Shown here: in pieces, positions 1 to 9,440 of the stretch | How the letters are laid out: the number at the start of each line of letters is the position of its first letter | How positions within the stretch are numbered: position 1 is the stretch's first letter | Source: Symbiodinium natans | Taxonomy: Eukaryota > Sar > Dinophyceae > Suessiales > Symbiodiniaceae | Reading direction: 5' to 3' | Length of the DNA: 64,000 nt | NCBI GenBank assembly: GCA_905221605.1 | Contig: CAJNDS010000221.1 | Span: 129,696 to 193,695 of the forward strand | The notes under the pieces: model-generated | Told to the model about the DNA's origin: nothing | The model's database searches: none | Seen by the model: the letters and a program-made list of their open reading frames with translations, nothing else | Translations under genes and position numbers: made by a program

Positions 1-1129
1 TTAAAGTTGTAAGCGTTTACTAACCCCTAAACCTTATTAAAAGACTGAAAACTACCCAACAACTCCGCCTCACAACAGTCCTTTCTGCAGGTTTTTGGGG
101 GTTTGGGGGTTTAGGCTGTGGGTTTTTGGGGGTTTGGGGCGTTTGTGTTTTTAAAGAGAATTTTCGGGTTTAGGTTTGGGTTCTTTGGGGGTTTTAAGGT
201 CAGGGTTGGGTTGATGCACATGGTCATGGGGATGCAGTCGCCCTAAACCTCGGTAGGGGTTTGGCGTGGGTCGAAGGGCTTTGGGTGGGGCCTGAACCCT
301 AAACCCTAAACCCTAAACCCTAAACCCTAAACCCTAAACCCTAAACCCAAGACCCTAAACCCTAAACCCTAAACCCTAAACCCGAAACCCTACACCCTAA
401 ACCCTAAACCCGGCTTTGGGTTCAGGGCTGTCATACATACACGACAAACCTCAGAATCTGGGGCCAGTGTGTAGTCTGAAACTCCAAGAGAGCCCAATGA
501 ACCCTTGATCAAGGAAGCTGCCGTAGCCCTAAACCCTAAACCCTAAATCCTAAACCCTAAACTCTAAACCCCATACTTAACCCTAAACCCTAAACCCGAA
601 ACCATGCCCCCGGGCAGTTCAAGGTCTGTTCTCTAACAAGGGGGACTGGGATCACACCAAGTAGGGAATGAGGGGCTGTAGAAAATCCCTTAAAGGGTTT
701 AGGGTTTTGGGGTTTAGGGTGTAGGGTGATATGCATGGGGGGGATCCATAAGGCATTCCCTACTAAGAGCCCTTAAGAGACACTTGAGGTATTGCCGAGC
801 CCTTTCAGAGTCCAGCCTTTGGGTTTTTCATCAGAGCCTCCTTGGTGCGACTTACCGGGGACTTAGAAGCAGAATTTTGGAAGCCTCGAAAAGGGGGGTT
901 CAGGGTTCAGGGTCTCGGGTGAAACCCTCAAGCCCTAGACCCCTGTGGAACTTCCACCCCCAAACTCTTCTTCGTGGCCGTGTGCGAGAGGCGTGGACAA
1001 GGTCGAAGGTTTTAGGTGGCTTTAGGGATGTGTTCTTCCGTGGCTACCTAAACCGTAAATCCTGAACTGAACCCTACACCCAACCACTCCGCGTTGGGGG
1101 AGTACTGCAGATTTGGGATTTGGTGTGAG
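1..1129. repeat. Interstitial telomere-like repeats, mixed orientation
   Basis: Scattered CCCTAAA blocks (clearest at 297-404 and 527-600) and short TTTAGGG blocks (690-730) alternate with 50-200 bp of unique sequence. Many units are point variants (CCCGAAA, CCCTACA). An open frame at 784-1065 exists but partly reads through repeat units and I do not recognise it, so no gene is called. Confidence 0.85.
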
Positions 1130-1194
1130 GTCCAGTTCTTCGCCGACGCTGCGGGCCTGGCGTCGGAAGGCAAGTCGGACAGCTTCCGCTTGAG
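1130..1194 (+). CDS. Probable internal exon, unknown protein
   Basis: A GC-rich block between repeat-filled stretches. It follows an AG and is followed by GTTTAGG, which would be a GT donor drawn from the telomere-like repeat. The open frame reads VQFFADAAGLASEGKSDSF, then RL. It may be an upstream exon of the Roco-like gene that follows, because it is the same strand and has the same texture, but I could not match phase to the next candidate exon. Confidence 0.4.
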
Positions 1195-1205
1195 GTTTAG
1201 TTAGG

Positions 1206-1310
1206 GTTTGGGTTTTAGGGTTTAGGTTTAGGGTTTAGGGTTTAGGGTTTGCTGTAGGGTTTAGGGTTTAGGGGTTTAGGGTTTAGGGTTCAGGGTTAAG
1301 CGTTCAGGGA
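1206..1310 (+). repeat. TTTAGGG-type array
   Basis: G-rich orientation on the + strand, with near-perfect heptamers interrupted by single variants, directly downstream of the exon at 1130-1194. Confidence 0.9.
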
Positions 1311-1422
1311 ACGAACCAGCAAGCCAAGGTTAGCAGATGAAAATTTTAGAGCTTCGTTGTGGGCAGATCCACAGCCCTCAGCCCTTAGCCCAAGCCCGAA
1401 ACCCGAATGCCCCTGACCCCAA

Positions 1423-1531
1423 CCCAGAGAGCCCAATGCCCCTTAAATAAGGAATATACCTTAAATCATATTAAGGATCCCTATATGATGTAAGGTATAT
1501 TCCTTATTCAAGGGGTATTGGGCTCTTTGGG
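1423..1531. mobile_element. MITE-like inverted repeat, family 'AGAGCCCAAT'
   Basis: The left arm begins CCCAGAGAGCCCAATGCC and the right arm ends GGTATTGGGCTCTTTGGG, its inverted complement with few mismatches. The AT-rich inner arms (TAAGGAATATACCTTAAATC and its complement) continue the palindrome almost to the centre, so the whole stretch can fold as one hairpin. A second copy lies at 28743-28898. No coding capacity. Confidence 0.8.
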
Positions 1532-1557
1532 AAGCTCAAGCCCTAAACATCAAACTC

Positions 1558-1671
1558 AATGGGGGCTTCCGAAATTAGGGGTACCTTCTTGGGTCCATTT
1601 CTTTTCTCAGCAAGGGAATCCGACTATTTGGTGGTCTATATTAGGGTCCCTCATTATTCTAAAACCCCCAT
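1558..1671. mobile_element. Short repeat element, family 'GGGGGTTTCCGAAA'
   Basis: Begins TGGGGGCTTCCGAAATTAGG, continues GGGTACCTTCTTGGGTCC and ends near ATTCTAAAACCCCCA. The same order of motifs recurs at 44281-44381 and, more weakly, at 35648-35757. The ends are roughly inverted (GGGGG...CCCCC). Non-coding dispersed repeat. Confidence 0.55.
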
Positions 1672-1974
1672 ATCTGCAAGGGTTTTAGGGCTTAGTTGGA
1701 TTTCTGGGTGTATGAGGGGCTTTCAAATTTTGGGTTGCCAGGTTTGTTAGTGCGTTCGGAGGCGTTTTTGAGGATTAAGTCCTTAGCCCTCTTGAATTCC
1801 TAACTCCCCCAAACCCAAACAACCCCCACACCTTTTTTTCCCAAACCCACCCTCAAACCTAGCCCTAAGCCCTAAACCTTACACCCTAAACCCTAGACCC
1901 CTGAACCCTAAACTCTACACCCTAAACCCTGAACTCCTGTTCCCTAAACCCTAAACCTCCAGACCCTCAAAAAG

Positions 1975-2048
1975 GCGTCTTCACCGATCCGGAGCTCCTC
2001 GCGCTGGCCCAGGCAGGAGCCCAGAGACACCAGCATCCCTCAATCAGG
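1975..2048 (+). CDS. Probable internal exon, unknown protein
   Basis: Follows AAAAAG as acceptor and runs into GGTTTAGGGG. The open frame is VFTDPELLALAQAGAQRHQH, then PSI. It could be an early exon of the Roco-like gene, but the junction to the exon at 2635 was not resolved. Confidence 0.4.
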
Positions 2049-2380
2049 GTTTAGGGGTTTAGGGTTTAGGGGTTTAGGGTTTAGGGTTTCGGGTTTAGGG
2101 TTTAGGGGTTTAGGTGTTAGGGGGTTTAAGGGCTTAGGGCTTTAGGGGCTTAGGGGCTTCGGGGTTTTAAGGGTTTAGGGGGTTTAGGGGTTTTAGGGGG
2201 TTTAGGGGTTTAGGGGTTTCGGGGTTTGGGGGTTTAGGGGTTTGGGGGGTTTGGGGGTGTATGTGTTTAGGAGCTTAGGGGGTTTAGGGTTTCGGGTTTT
2301 AGGGTAGGGGCAGGGGTTTAGGGTTGAGGGCTTTAGGTGTTTAGGTGTTTAGGTGTTTGGGGGTTCAGGGTTTTAGGGTT
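2048..2380 (+). repeat. Degenerate TTTAGGG/TTTAGGGG array
   Basis: Long G-rich run in which heptamers give way to octamers and variants (TTTAGGGG, TTCGGGG, TTTGGGGG). The variants are locally homogenised, suggesting slippage within the block. Confidence 0.9.
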
Positions 2381-2634
2381 TAATGGGTTCGATAAACCAC
2401 ACGCTCATTCTTGTCGAGGATTTTCGCTCACACGCCTCTTCATACTTAAGCACCAGCCAGCCTGGGGGTTTAGGCTCGGATGTGGCTGTAGGGTTTGAGG
2501 TTTTTGAGGCTGCAGAAGTGCCACAAGCATTGGGCTTCCGTGAGCGGCTCCCGCGTGTTTTCAACTCTCCAAACTAAACCCTAAACCCTAAACCCTAAAC
2601 CCGAAACCCGAAACCCTAAACCCTAAACTACTAG

Positions 2635-5600
2635 CTCTTCCCACCTAACGGGCCTCTTTGGCTTCCTTGCCGAGTACCTGGTCTTGGTCTGGTGGGGGGT
2701 GTCTGAGTGGCTGGTGGTCTCACCTCCGGACGATGGTATCGTCCCGCTTGCGATTCCAGAAAAACACACCCCAAAACCTAAAACTCCTGAAGCCCCTGAA
2801 ACCCCTGAAGCCCCTGAAACCCCTGAAGCCCTAAACCCTAAACCCTAAACCCTAAACCCTAAATCGCCAGGCCAACATACTGGACTGCCCACGCGTGCTG
2901 GCGAAGATGACGGAGCAGGCTGCTGCTTGGGTTGCTTTTCAAGAGCCATGTTCGGATCCTAAGCCCCAAGCCCTGAGCTCAGCTCCTAAACTCTGAGCCC
3001 CCTCTGAAACCCCAAGCCCCCAAACCCAAAACTCCCGAAACCCTGAAACCCTAAGGCCCCTAAACCCTAAACCCTAAACCCTAAACCCTAAACCCCAAAC
3101 CCCAAACCCCTAAACCCTACATCAGCCAAGGATCTGTTGCACGAGTCGGCCATCCTCAGCCGCGAGCTGCTGCCAGAGCTTTGGAAGAACATACTGAAGC
3201 TGGAGGCTCCCAAAGCTCAACCCAGGACACGAGGGTTCAGGGTTTAGGGTTTAGGGTTTTGGGGTTCGGGGGTTCGGGCGTTCGGGGGTTCGGGGTTTGG
3301 GGTTGAGGGTTTGGGGTTTTGGGTTTAGGTTTTGGGATTGGGGGTGTTGAGGGTTGTTTAGGACGAGGCCAAGTGGGACGAGGGTTCAGGGTTTAAGGTT
3401 CAGGTTAAGAGGGCCTCGGGTTCAAGGGCTTCGGGCTTCACATCTCAAGGTCCTCCCAGCATCTTTGGAGTCTGGGCCGCAGAAATCTGGAGGGCGTGTA
3501 CCCCAAAATCCTAAATCTCCTTAAATCCTGTACCCTAAACCCTAAACCCTAAACCCTAAACCCTAAACCCTAAACCCCAAACCCCGAACCCCAAGCCCTA
3601 AACCCCAAACCCTACCCCCCTCGCAGAGCTCCCGAAGCCACAAACCCTCAATCCCATTTTGAAGCCAATGAAGGAGCAAGCACGAGCCCACGGACTTCAA
3701 GGAGGTGCTTCTGGACTTCCTGAAAGCCGACTGCTTCCTTCTTCCCCTGAGGCACCACCCAGTTGAGGGCTCAGGGGACTCCAACTACAAACCCCAAACC
3801 CTAATACTTCCTAAACCCTAAACCCGAAACCCTAAACCCTCAACCCCAAACCCCAAACCCCAAACCCCAAACCCCAAACCCCAAACCCCAAACCCTAAAC
3901 CCTAAAACCTAATCCCCAAACCCTCAACCCTACCCTAAACCTCCCTGGCTGGCCTGCAGGGAGGGGCAGTTCATGGTGCCCAGCCTCCTGCAGCGCTGGA
4001 CCCCGCAACTCGAGGAGGCGCCCGAGGACATCGCGGACCTGGCGGCCGAGGAGCCGTTTCAAGGGGTTTAGGGTTAGGGGTTAGGGTTTCGGGTTTAGGG
4101 GTTTAGGCTTTAGGGTTTAGGGTTTGGGGTTTGGGGTTTGGGGTTTGGGGTTTTGGGTTTTGGGTGTAAGGTTTAGGGTTTGGGGTTTAGGGTTTGGTTT
4201 AGTTTAGGGTTTGGGGGCTAGGGCATAGGGCTTCAGGCTATTTTCCTAAACCCTAAGCCCTAAACATGGGGTCTCAAAGCTGTTAAAGGGTTCCAGGGCC
4301 CTAAACCCTAAACCCTCAACCCTCAACCCTAAACCCTAAACCCTAAACCCTAAACCCTAAACCCTAAACCCTAAACCCTAAACCCTAAACCCTAAACCCT
4401 AAACCCTAAACCCTAAACCCTAAACCTTCCCCAGCAGGTGCCCTTGGAGGACGGGGTCGCCATGGACTTGGGAGGCCTCTCGGTGGCTCGGCAAAAATCT
4501 GGACCCCAAACCTTCAGACCCCAAACCCCTAAACCCCTAAACCCTTAAACCCTAAGCTCGACACCTTGAAGCGTAAACCCTAAACCCTAAACCCTAAACC
4601 CTGACCCCTAAACCCTAAACCCTAAACCCTAAACCCTAAACCTTAAACCCGAAACTTAGGGTTTGGGGTTTTGGGGTTGTGGGGGGTGAGGTTTAGGGTT
4701 AGGGGCTTGGGGTGAGCTTGAGAAGGCAGCGCCTCTCAAGCCGCGGTGCAGGTCCCGGACCTCTTTCCCCAAATCCTCGCGAAGCTCATGGGCAAACGGG
4801 AGATGGAGGCCTTGCAAGCCTGAAACCCCAAACCTCGAAGCCCCTAGACCCCCTCTAAACCCTAAACCCTAAACCCTAAACCCTAAACCCTAAACCCTAA
4901 ACCCTAAGCCCTAAACCCTAAACCCTAAACCCGGAGCCCTAAACCCTAAACCCACCTCATGGCCAGTAACCCTAAAGCTCCAAGATGGAGGCCTTGCAAG
5001 ACAGCTGGGACTCTGCCTCGTTGTACCGCAACGCCTTGCAGATCCTTGGTATGTTTTGGAGGAAGTACACAGCTCTATGGGCCATATATACCACCATATC
5101 ACCATGTCTAACTTTAACATAACCCTATGCAACCCTGACTCTAAACCCCAAACCCCAAACCTCAAAACCCCAAACCCCAAACCCTAAAACCCCAAACCCT
5201 AAGCCCTAAAACTGTAAACGCTAAAGCCTGCACCCTAAACCCAAAACCCAAAACCCTAAACCCTAAACCCCTAAAACCCTAAATCCCCAAACCCACCCTA
5301 GGATCGATCTGCCCGCCTGCACGCTTATCGCCTTGGAAGCTCCGGTGGATGCTCGGCTCAGGTTTTTCAGGGCTTTTGTGGTCTCGCCCGACATGATTCA
5401 AGCCCTAAACCCTAAACCCTCTTATACACCCCCGAGCTCCTAAGCTCCTACACCCCTGAGCTTCAAGCACACACGCACACCGCCAACAAGCGCCCAGCGG
5501 CCGGGGAAGGAGAAGCCCGAAAGGGTGGTGCTGCGCATTCGCGACTTCGAGGCCACGGAGTGGTTCGACTCCCCTGCGAAGTGCCTGATGGTCTTGGTGG

Positions 5601-7938
5601 CTCGGGGATGCCCATTGGTACCGCTTTTTTTTTTTTTTTAATTCGCACTTTCTGCTACTAAGCCTCATACGAGGTACGTGCTAGCGTACCTTGTGTCAGG
5701 CAAACCCTTGTGGCACCGGGTCCTCTGAACTTTCAAGAAGCCCCAATTGAGCATTTAGGGTTTAGGGTTGAAATCCTAAACCCTAAACCCTAAACCCTAA
5801 ACCCTAAACCCTAAACCCTAAACCCTAAACCCTAAACCCTAAACCTTGAACGCAACTTTCAGGCAGAGATTCTGCACGAAGCGGCCGCCTCGGTGGCCAA
5901 GACCTTTGCGCGGCACGTCGTGATCGGCCCCTTGGCCGCGGGGGGTTTAGGGTTTAGGGTTTAGGGTTTAGGGTTTCGGGTTAGGGTTTAGGGCTTTGCG
6001 TTTCGTATCTTTTATGTTTTTCTTCTTGTTTTTAGGGTTTCCAGTTCAAGGTTTCGGGTTCCGGTTTAGGGCTTAGGGTTGAGGACGCACTTCTGTAGGA
6101 GTGGCCGGCCCCCTGACGCGGTTATGCATTCAAGTTGAGATCGCCTGGCAGGACCCATGTTGCAGGCGAACGGGGTCCATGTCGTTCCCTTGCAGGCGCC
6201 TGGGAGGGTGCCTGGAAGAACCCAAGAAACCCCAAAAAACCACAAAACAGCCCAACACCTCAAACCCCTGAAACCCCAAAGCCTTCAACCATAAAATCCT
6301 AAACCCTAACAATCCCCGGAGATCCCTAACCCCGATCACCAAAGCCTTCAACCCTATAAACCTCTGAGCCCTGTGTGGCCCCCTTTACGACAAGCGACAA
6401 GCCCTGGGGTTTAGGGTTTAGGGTTCGGGGCCTCTGTGGTAGTATTCTTCAGGGCTTTTAGGGCTTCCAGGGATCTCAGGGTTTCAAGGGTTCAGAGGGT
6501 TCAGGGTTTTTTTTTGGGTTTACGGGGTTTGTAGGGCTTGTAAATGTTTTCGGTTCTTTTTAGGGCTTGTAGGGTTTTGGGGTTTACAGGGCTCTAAAAG
6601 TTACAGGGTTTTAGGTTTTTTTTTTGAGTGGTTTAGGCTGAGAACCCTACGGAATCCCAAAGATGAAGCCGACGTCTTTCGGGATCAGCAAACGAACTCC
6701 AAACAACTCCAAAGCCTTAAAGCCCTAAGCCCTGAACCCTAAACCCTAAATAATAGCCCTAAACCCTAAACCCTAAACCCTAAACCCCTAAACCCCTAAA
6801 CCCCTAAACCCCTAAACCCCTAAACCCCTAAAACCCCTAAACCCCCTAAACCCCCTAAACCCCTAAACCCCTAAACCCCTAAACCCCTAAACCCCTAAAC
6901 CCCTAAACCCCTAAACCCCTAAACCCCTAAACCCCTAAACCCCTAAACCCCTAAACCCCTAAACCCCTAAACCCCTAAACCCCTAAACCCCTAAACCCTA
7001 AACTGTGTAAATCCATGTCTTTTTTGCCATGGGTCACCCCCAAACCCCAAGCAAGCCCTGAACCCCAGGAGCTGCTTGAGAAGAGTTATTACCCACAAAC
7101 CGTAAACCCTAAAACGTAAACCCTGAACCCTAGACTCTAAACCCTGAACCCTGAACCCTAAACCCTAAACCCGAAACACTTCTAATTGGTAAAGAAGTAC
7201 CATGAACCTCCCAGCAGGAGCTGCTGGAGAAGAGCCGGTCCCAGCAGAAGCATGGCGGCAAGCCTCCAGCTCGGCTCGCGGTGAAGTGCAGGACAGGGTT
7301 TAGGGTTTAGGGTTTAGGGTTTGGGGTTTAGGGTTTAGGGTTTAGGGTTTCAGGTTTAGGGCCCTCACCAAACCCTAGACCAGAAACCCTAGACCCTAAA
7401 CCCCAAACCCGGCACCCAAACCTCTCAAACCTACAAACCAAACGCCGAAGATGCCCTTCAAAACCCCAGCCCTAAGCCCCTCACATCTTGAGCAAAACCC
7501 TAAACCGTAAACCCTGTATCCCCGTTCAATCCTGAAGACCTGAAAACCTCTCAAAGCCCAAAACCCCCTAAACCCTTCACACCTTCTAGGAATCAAACAA
7601 ACCCTAAGACCTAATCCCTAAGTCCTAAACCGTAAACCCTAAACCCTACACCCCACAAGCCCTATAAACCCTACAAGCCCTAACAAGCCCTATGAACCCA
7701 ACAAAACCCTCTAAACCCTTCGCACCTTTGAGGAAGTAGATCCCAAAGCCCTAACCCTAAACCCTAAACCCTAAACCCTGAACCCTAAACCCTAAACCCT
7801 AAACCCTAAACACTAAACCCTAAACCCCCAAAATGCGCGCAGGACATGGCAGCGGCCCCTGCAGCGGTCTTCGCTGCCGCAGTGGACGCAGCAGCTGCTG
7901 GACGAGTCCTCCACGCCTGCGCCGGCGCCTTGCTTTTT
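2635..7938 (+). CDS. Roco-family (COR domain) protein, at least 14 exons, partial
   Basis: Spliced gene recovered by joining frame-compatible exons: 2635-2749, 2871-2954, 3131-3234, 3681-3748, 3960-4065, 4438-4501, 4726-4799, 4985-5040, 5302-5401, 5498-5617, 5863-5944, 6099-6151, 7218-7291 and 7843-7938. The 3234-to-3681 junction is unresolved; small exons at 3362-3383 or 3452-3500 may belong there. Donors are mostly GA or GC. The first part resembles the COR domain that follows the Roc GTPase in Roco proteins: LTGLFGFLAEYLVLVWW, then an 'I.L..ILDCPRVL' stretch (Pro-x-x-Leu), then HESAILSRELLPELW, then FKEVLLDFLKADCFLLPL joined to EGQFMVPSLLQRW, matching the family pattern 'L..M.kFdLcf.....yLvPsLL'. 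Later exons (RVVLRIRDFEATEWFDSP, KTFARHVVIGPL, EIAWQELLEKSR) are not assigned. No Roc GTPase P-loop was found upstream. Introns are filled with CCCTAAA/TTTAGGG. The family is inferred from pattern alone; the existence of a spliced gene is firmer than the name. Confidence 0.6.
3785..3940 (-). repeat. CCCCAAA variant array in an intron
   Basis: Eight or so consecutive CCCCAAA heptamers (3840-3893) flanked by CCCTAAA units, inside the intron between the exons at 3681 and 3960. Confidence 0.9.
4302..4430 (-). repeat. CCCTAAA array in an intron
   Basis: About 18 units, nearly perfect, ending a few bases before the CAGCAG acceptor of the exon at 4438. The same intron begins with TTTAGGG units (4064-4240), so its two ends are complementary. 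Confidence 0.95.
6725..7005 (-). repeat. CCCCTAAA octamer array
   Basis: More than 20 tandem octamers (CCCCTAAA), homogeneous over about 200 bp and flanked by heptamers. It lies in the long intron between the exons at 6099 and 7218. Confidence 0.95.
7182..7217 (-). mobile_element. Truncated inverted-repeat element supplying a 3' splice site
   Basis: The 3' half of the element family seen whole at 18699-18841: TTGGTAAAGAAGTACCATGA followed by ACCTCCCAG. Its terminal CAG/CAGCAG forms the acceptor of the exon at 7218. Confidence 0.6.
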
Positions 7939-8517
7939 GTTTGGGGTTTGGGGTTTAGGGTTCAGGGTTTAGGGTTTAGGGTTTAGGGTTTAGGGCTTTA
8001 GGGCTTTAGGGCTTTGGGGTTTAGGGTTTAGGGCTTGCAGGCTTAGGGTCTTGTTTTTTTTTTTGTTTTGTTTTGTGTTTTTTTTGTTGGGGGGGGGAGG
8101 GTTTAGGGTTTAGGGTTCAGGGTTTAGGTTTTGGGGTTTAGGGCCAGGGTTTAGGGTTTATTAGGGTTTGGGGTTTTGGGTTTGGGGGCGGGGTGCATGT
8201 TGGGGGTTGGGCTCACAGGGATTGGCCCTAAACTCTGCAAAGCCCGAAAGGCGCGAAATCCCGATGGGATCGTGTGTTTTCAGGCTTTTCCGATTTCTGG
8301 GTGTTGAATTTTGTGGTAGGGGCCTCAACCCCAGAACCCTAAACCCTAAACCCTCTTGACAAGCCCCTAAGGTCAGGGGTTGGAACGTTGTCGCGGCTCT
8401 TGGGGCGCGTTGGGGGTTAAGGGTTTAGGGTTTGGTGTCCTAAAGCCTGAGCTTAAACCCTACACCCTCAGAACCCGAAGCCCTAAGCCCCCCAAACCCG
8501 GTCGGCTCCTCCCACAG
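7939..8517. repeat. TTTAGGG-type repeats and poly-T/G tracts
   Basis: G-rich telomere-like units (7938-8030, 8100-8180, 8405-8440) with a T-rich stretch at 8053-8085. There is unique sequence around 8230-8320, but no exon I can support. Confidence 0.8.
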
Positions 8518-8565
8518 GCCAAATCGCAGTTTAAGGAGCTCAGGGGCCTGGGGGGTACAGTTCAA
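8518..8565 (+). CDS. Possible exon, unknown protein
   Basis: After the acceptor CCCACAG the frame reads AKSQFKELRGLGGT and is followed by a TTCAAGGGG stretch. Short and unrecognised. Confidence 0.3.
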
Positions 8566-8748
8566 GGGGTTCAGTAAGCCCCCAAGACCCTATTACCCGA
8601 AAAGCACCCCGAAACCGGCTTGCTTAGAGTTTAGGGTTTGGGGTTTGGGGGTTTGTGGCTTAGGGCTTAGGGCGCACTCCCAAATTTTGATGGGACAAGA
8701 CGGAATGCTCCTCATTCATGTCTGTGGAGATCTGGGCTTGCGGAAGGT

Positions 8749-8811
8749 ACTTGAGCAGGCCTCCTCTTTGCCACGGTCTTCGGCGGCCGCACCGCTCCGC
8801 CACAAAACCGA
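8749..8811 (+). CDS. Possible exon, unknown protein
   Basis: Between GCGGAAG (acceptor) and GTGGGCG (donor) the frame reads VLEQASSLPRSSAAAPLRHK, then TE. It could be a 5' exon of the THAW-family gene that follows. Confidence 0.35.
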
Positions 8812-8829
8812 GGTGGGCGAGCCCCCGTA

Positions 8830-9440
8830 AACCCTAAACCCTAAACCCCAAGCCCGAAACCCCAAAGCCTAAACCCAAACCCCCCAAACCCCCTAGACCC
8901 CCTAGTCCCCTAAACCCCAAACCCCTAAACCCTAAACCCTAGAACGGGCAGGTTCCCAAACCTTAAGCCCTCAACCTGCAGGGCTGGCCTGCGAGAGAGC
9001 TCCACCTGTCGTTCCTCTAATCATGATCAGAGTATCTGCGAGGGGTATAAAGGGGGTACCTCCCACTTTTTGGAAATGCTCATTGATTTTTCGAGACCGA
9101 GGCTGCTAACTCCCGAAACGCCTGAACCCCGCCCCCCGCCCTCTCCCCCCCCCCCCCCTTCCCAAGCCTTAAATTCTAACCTTAAACCCTACAAACCCTA
9201 AACCGTATCTACCCTTATACCCCAAACCCGAAATGCCAAACAAGACACCAAATTTTTAAGAGCCATTCCCCTCAACCATCCAACACGCTGCCCAGGGTCG
9301 GCGGACCTCAAACCCCGCACCCAAGCTCAGACCCCAAACCCCAAACCCTCAACGTCCCAAGCCCCAAACCCCAAACCGCAAGTCAAGCCCCAAACCCCAA
9401 GCCCCAAACCCCGAACCCCAAACCCCAGACTCCCAAGCAG
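8830..9440. repeat. C-rich variant repeats and a poly-C tract
   Basis: CCCTAAA, CCCCAAA and CCCCTAAA units with a poly-C run near 9140-9158. A short frame after CCTGCAG near 8990 (GWPARELHLSFL) may be an exon but is too short to call. Confidence 0.75.

Noticed and set aside
297-404. True chromosome end (telomere)
   Set aside because: The array is short, carries variants, and the same repeats occur in both orientations across the whole 64 kb, mostly between exons, so these are interstitial copies.
784-1065. 93-codon plus-strand frame
   Set aside because: Reads partly through repeat-like words, has no recognisable motif and no clear splice context.
2635-2749. Transmembrane segment (LTGLFGFLAEYLVLVWWGV)
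   Set aside because: Hydrophobic, but it lines up with the start of COR-like domains, where a similar soluble segment precedes the 'ILDxxxVL' stretch.
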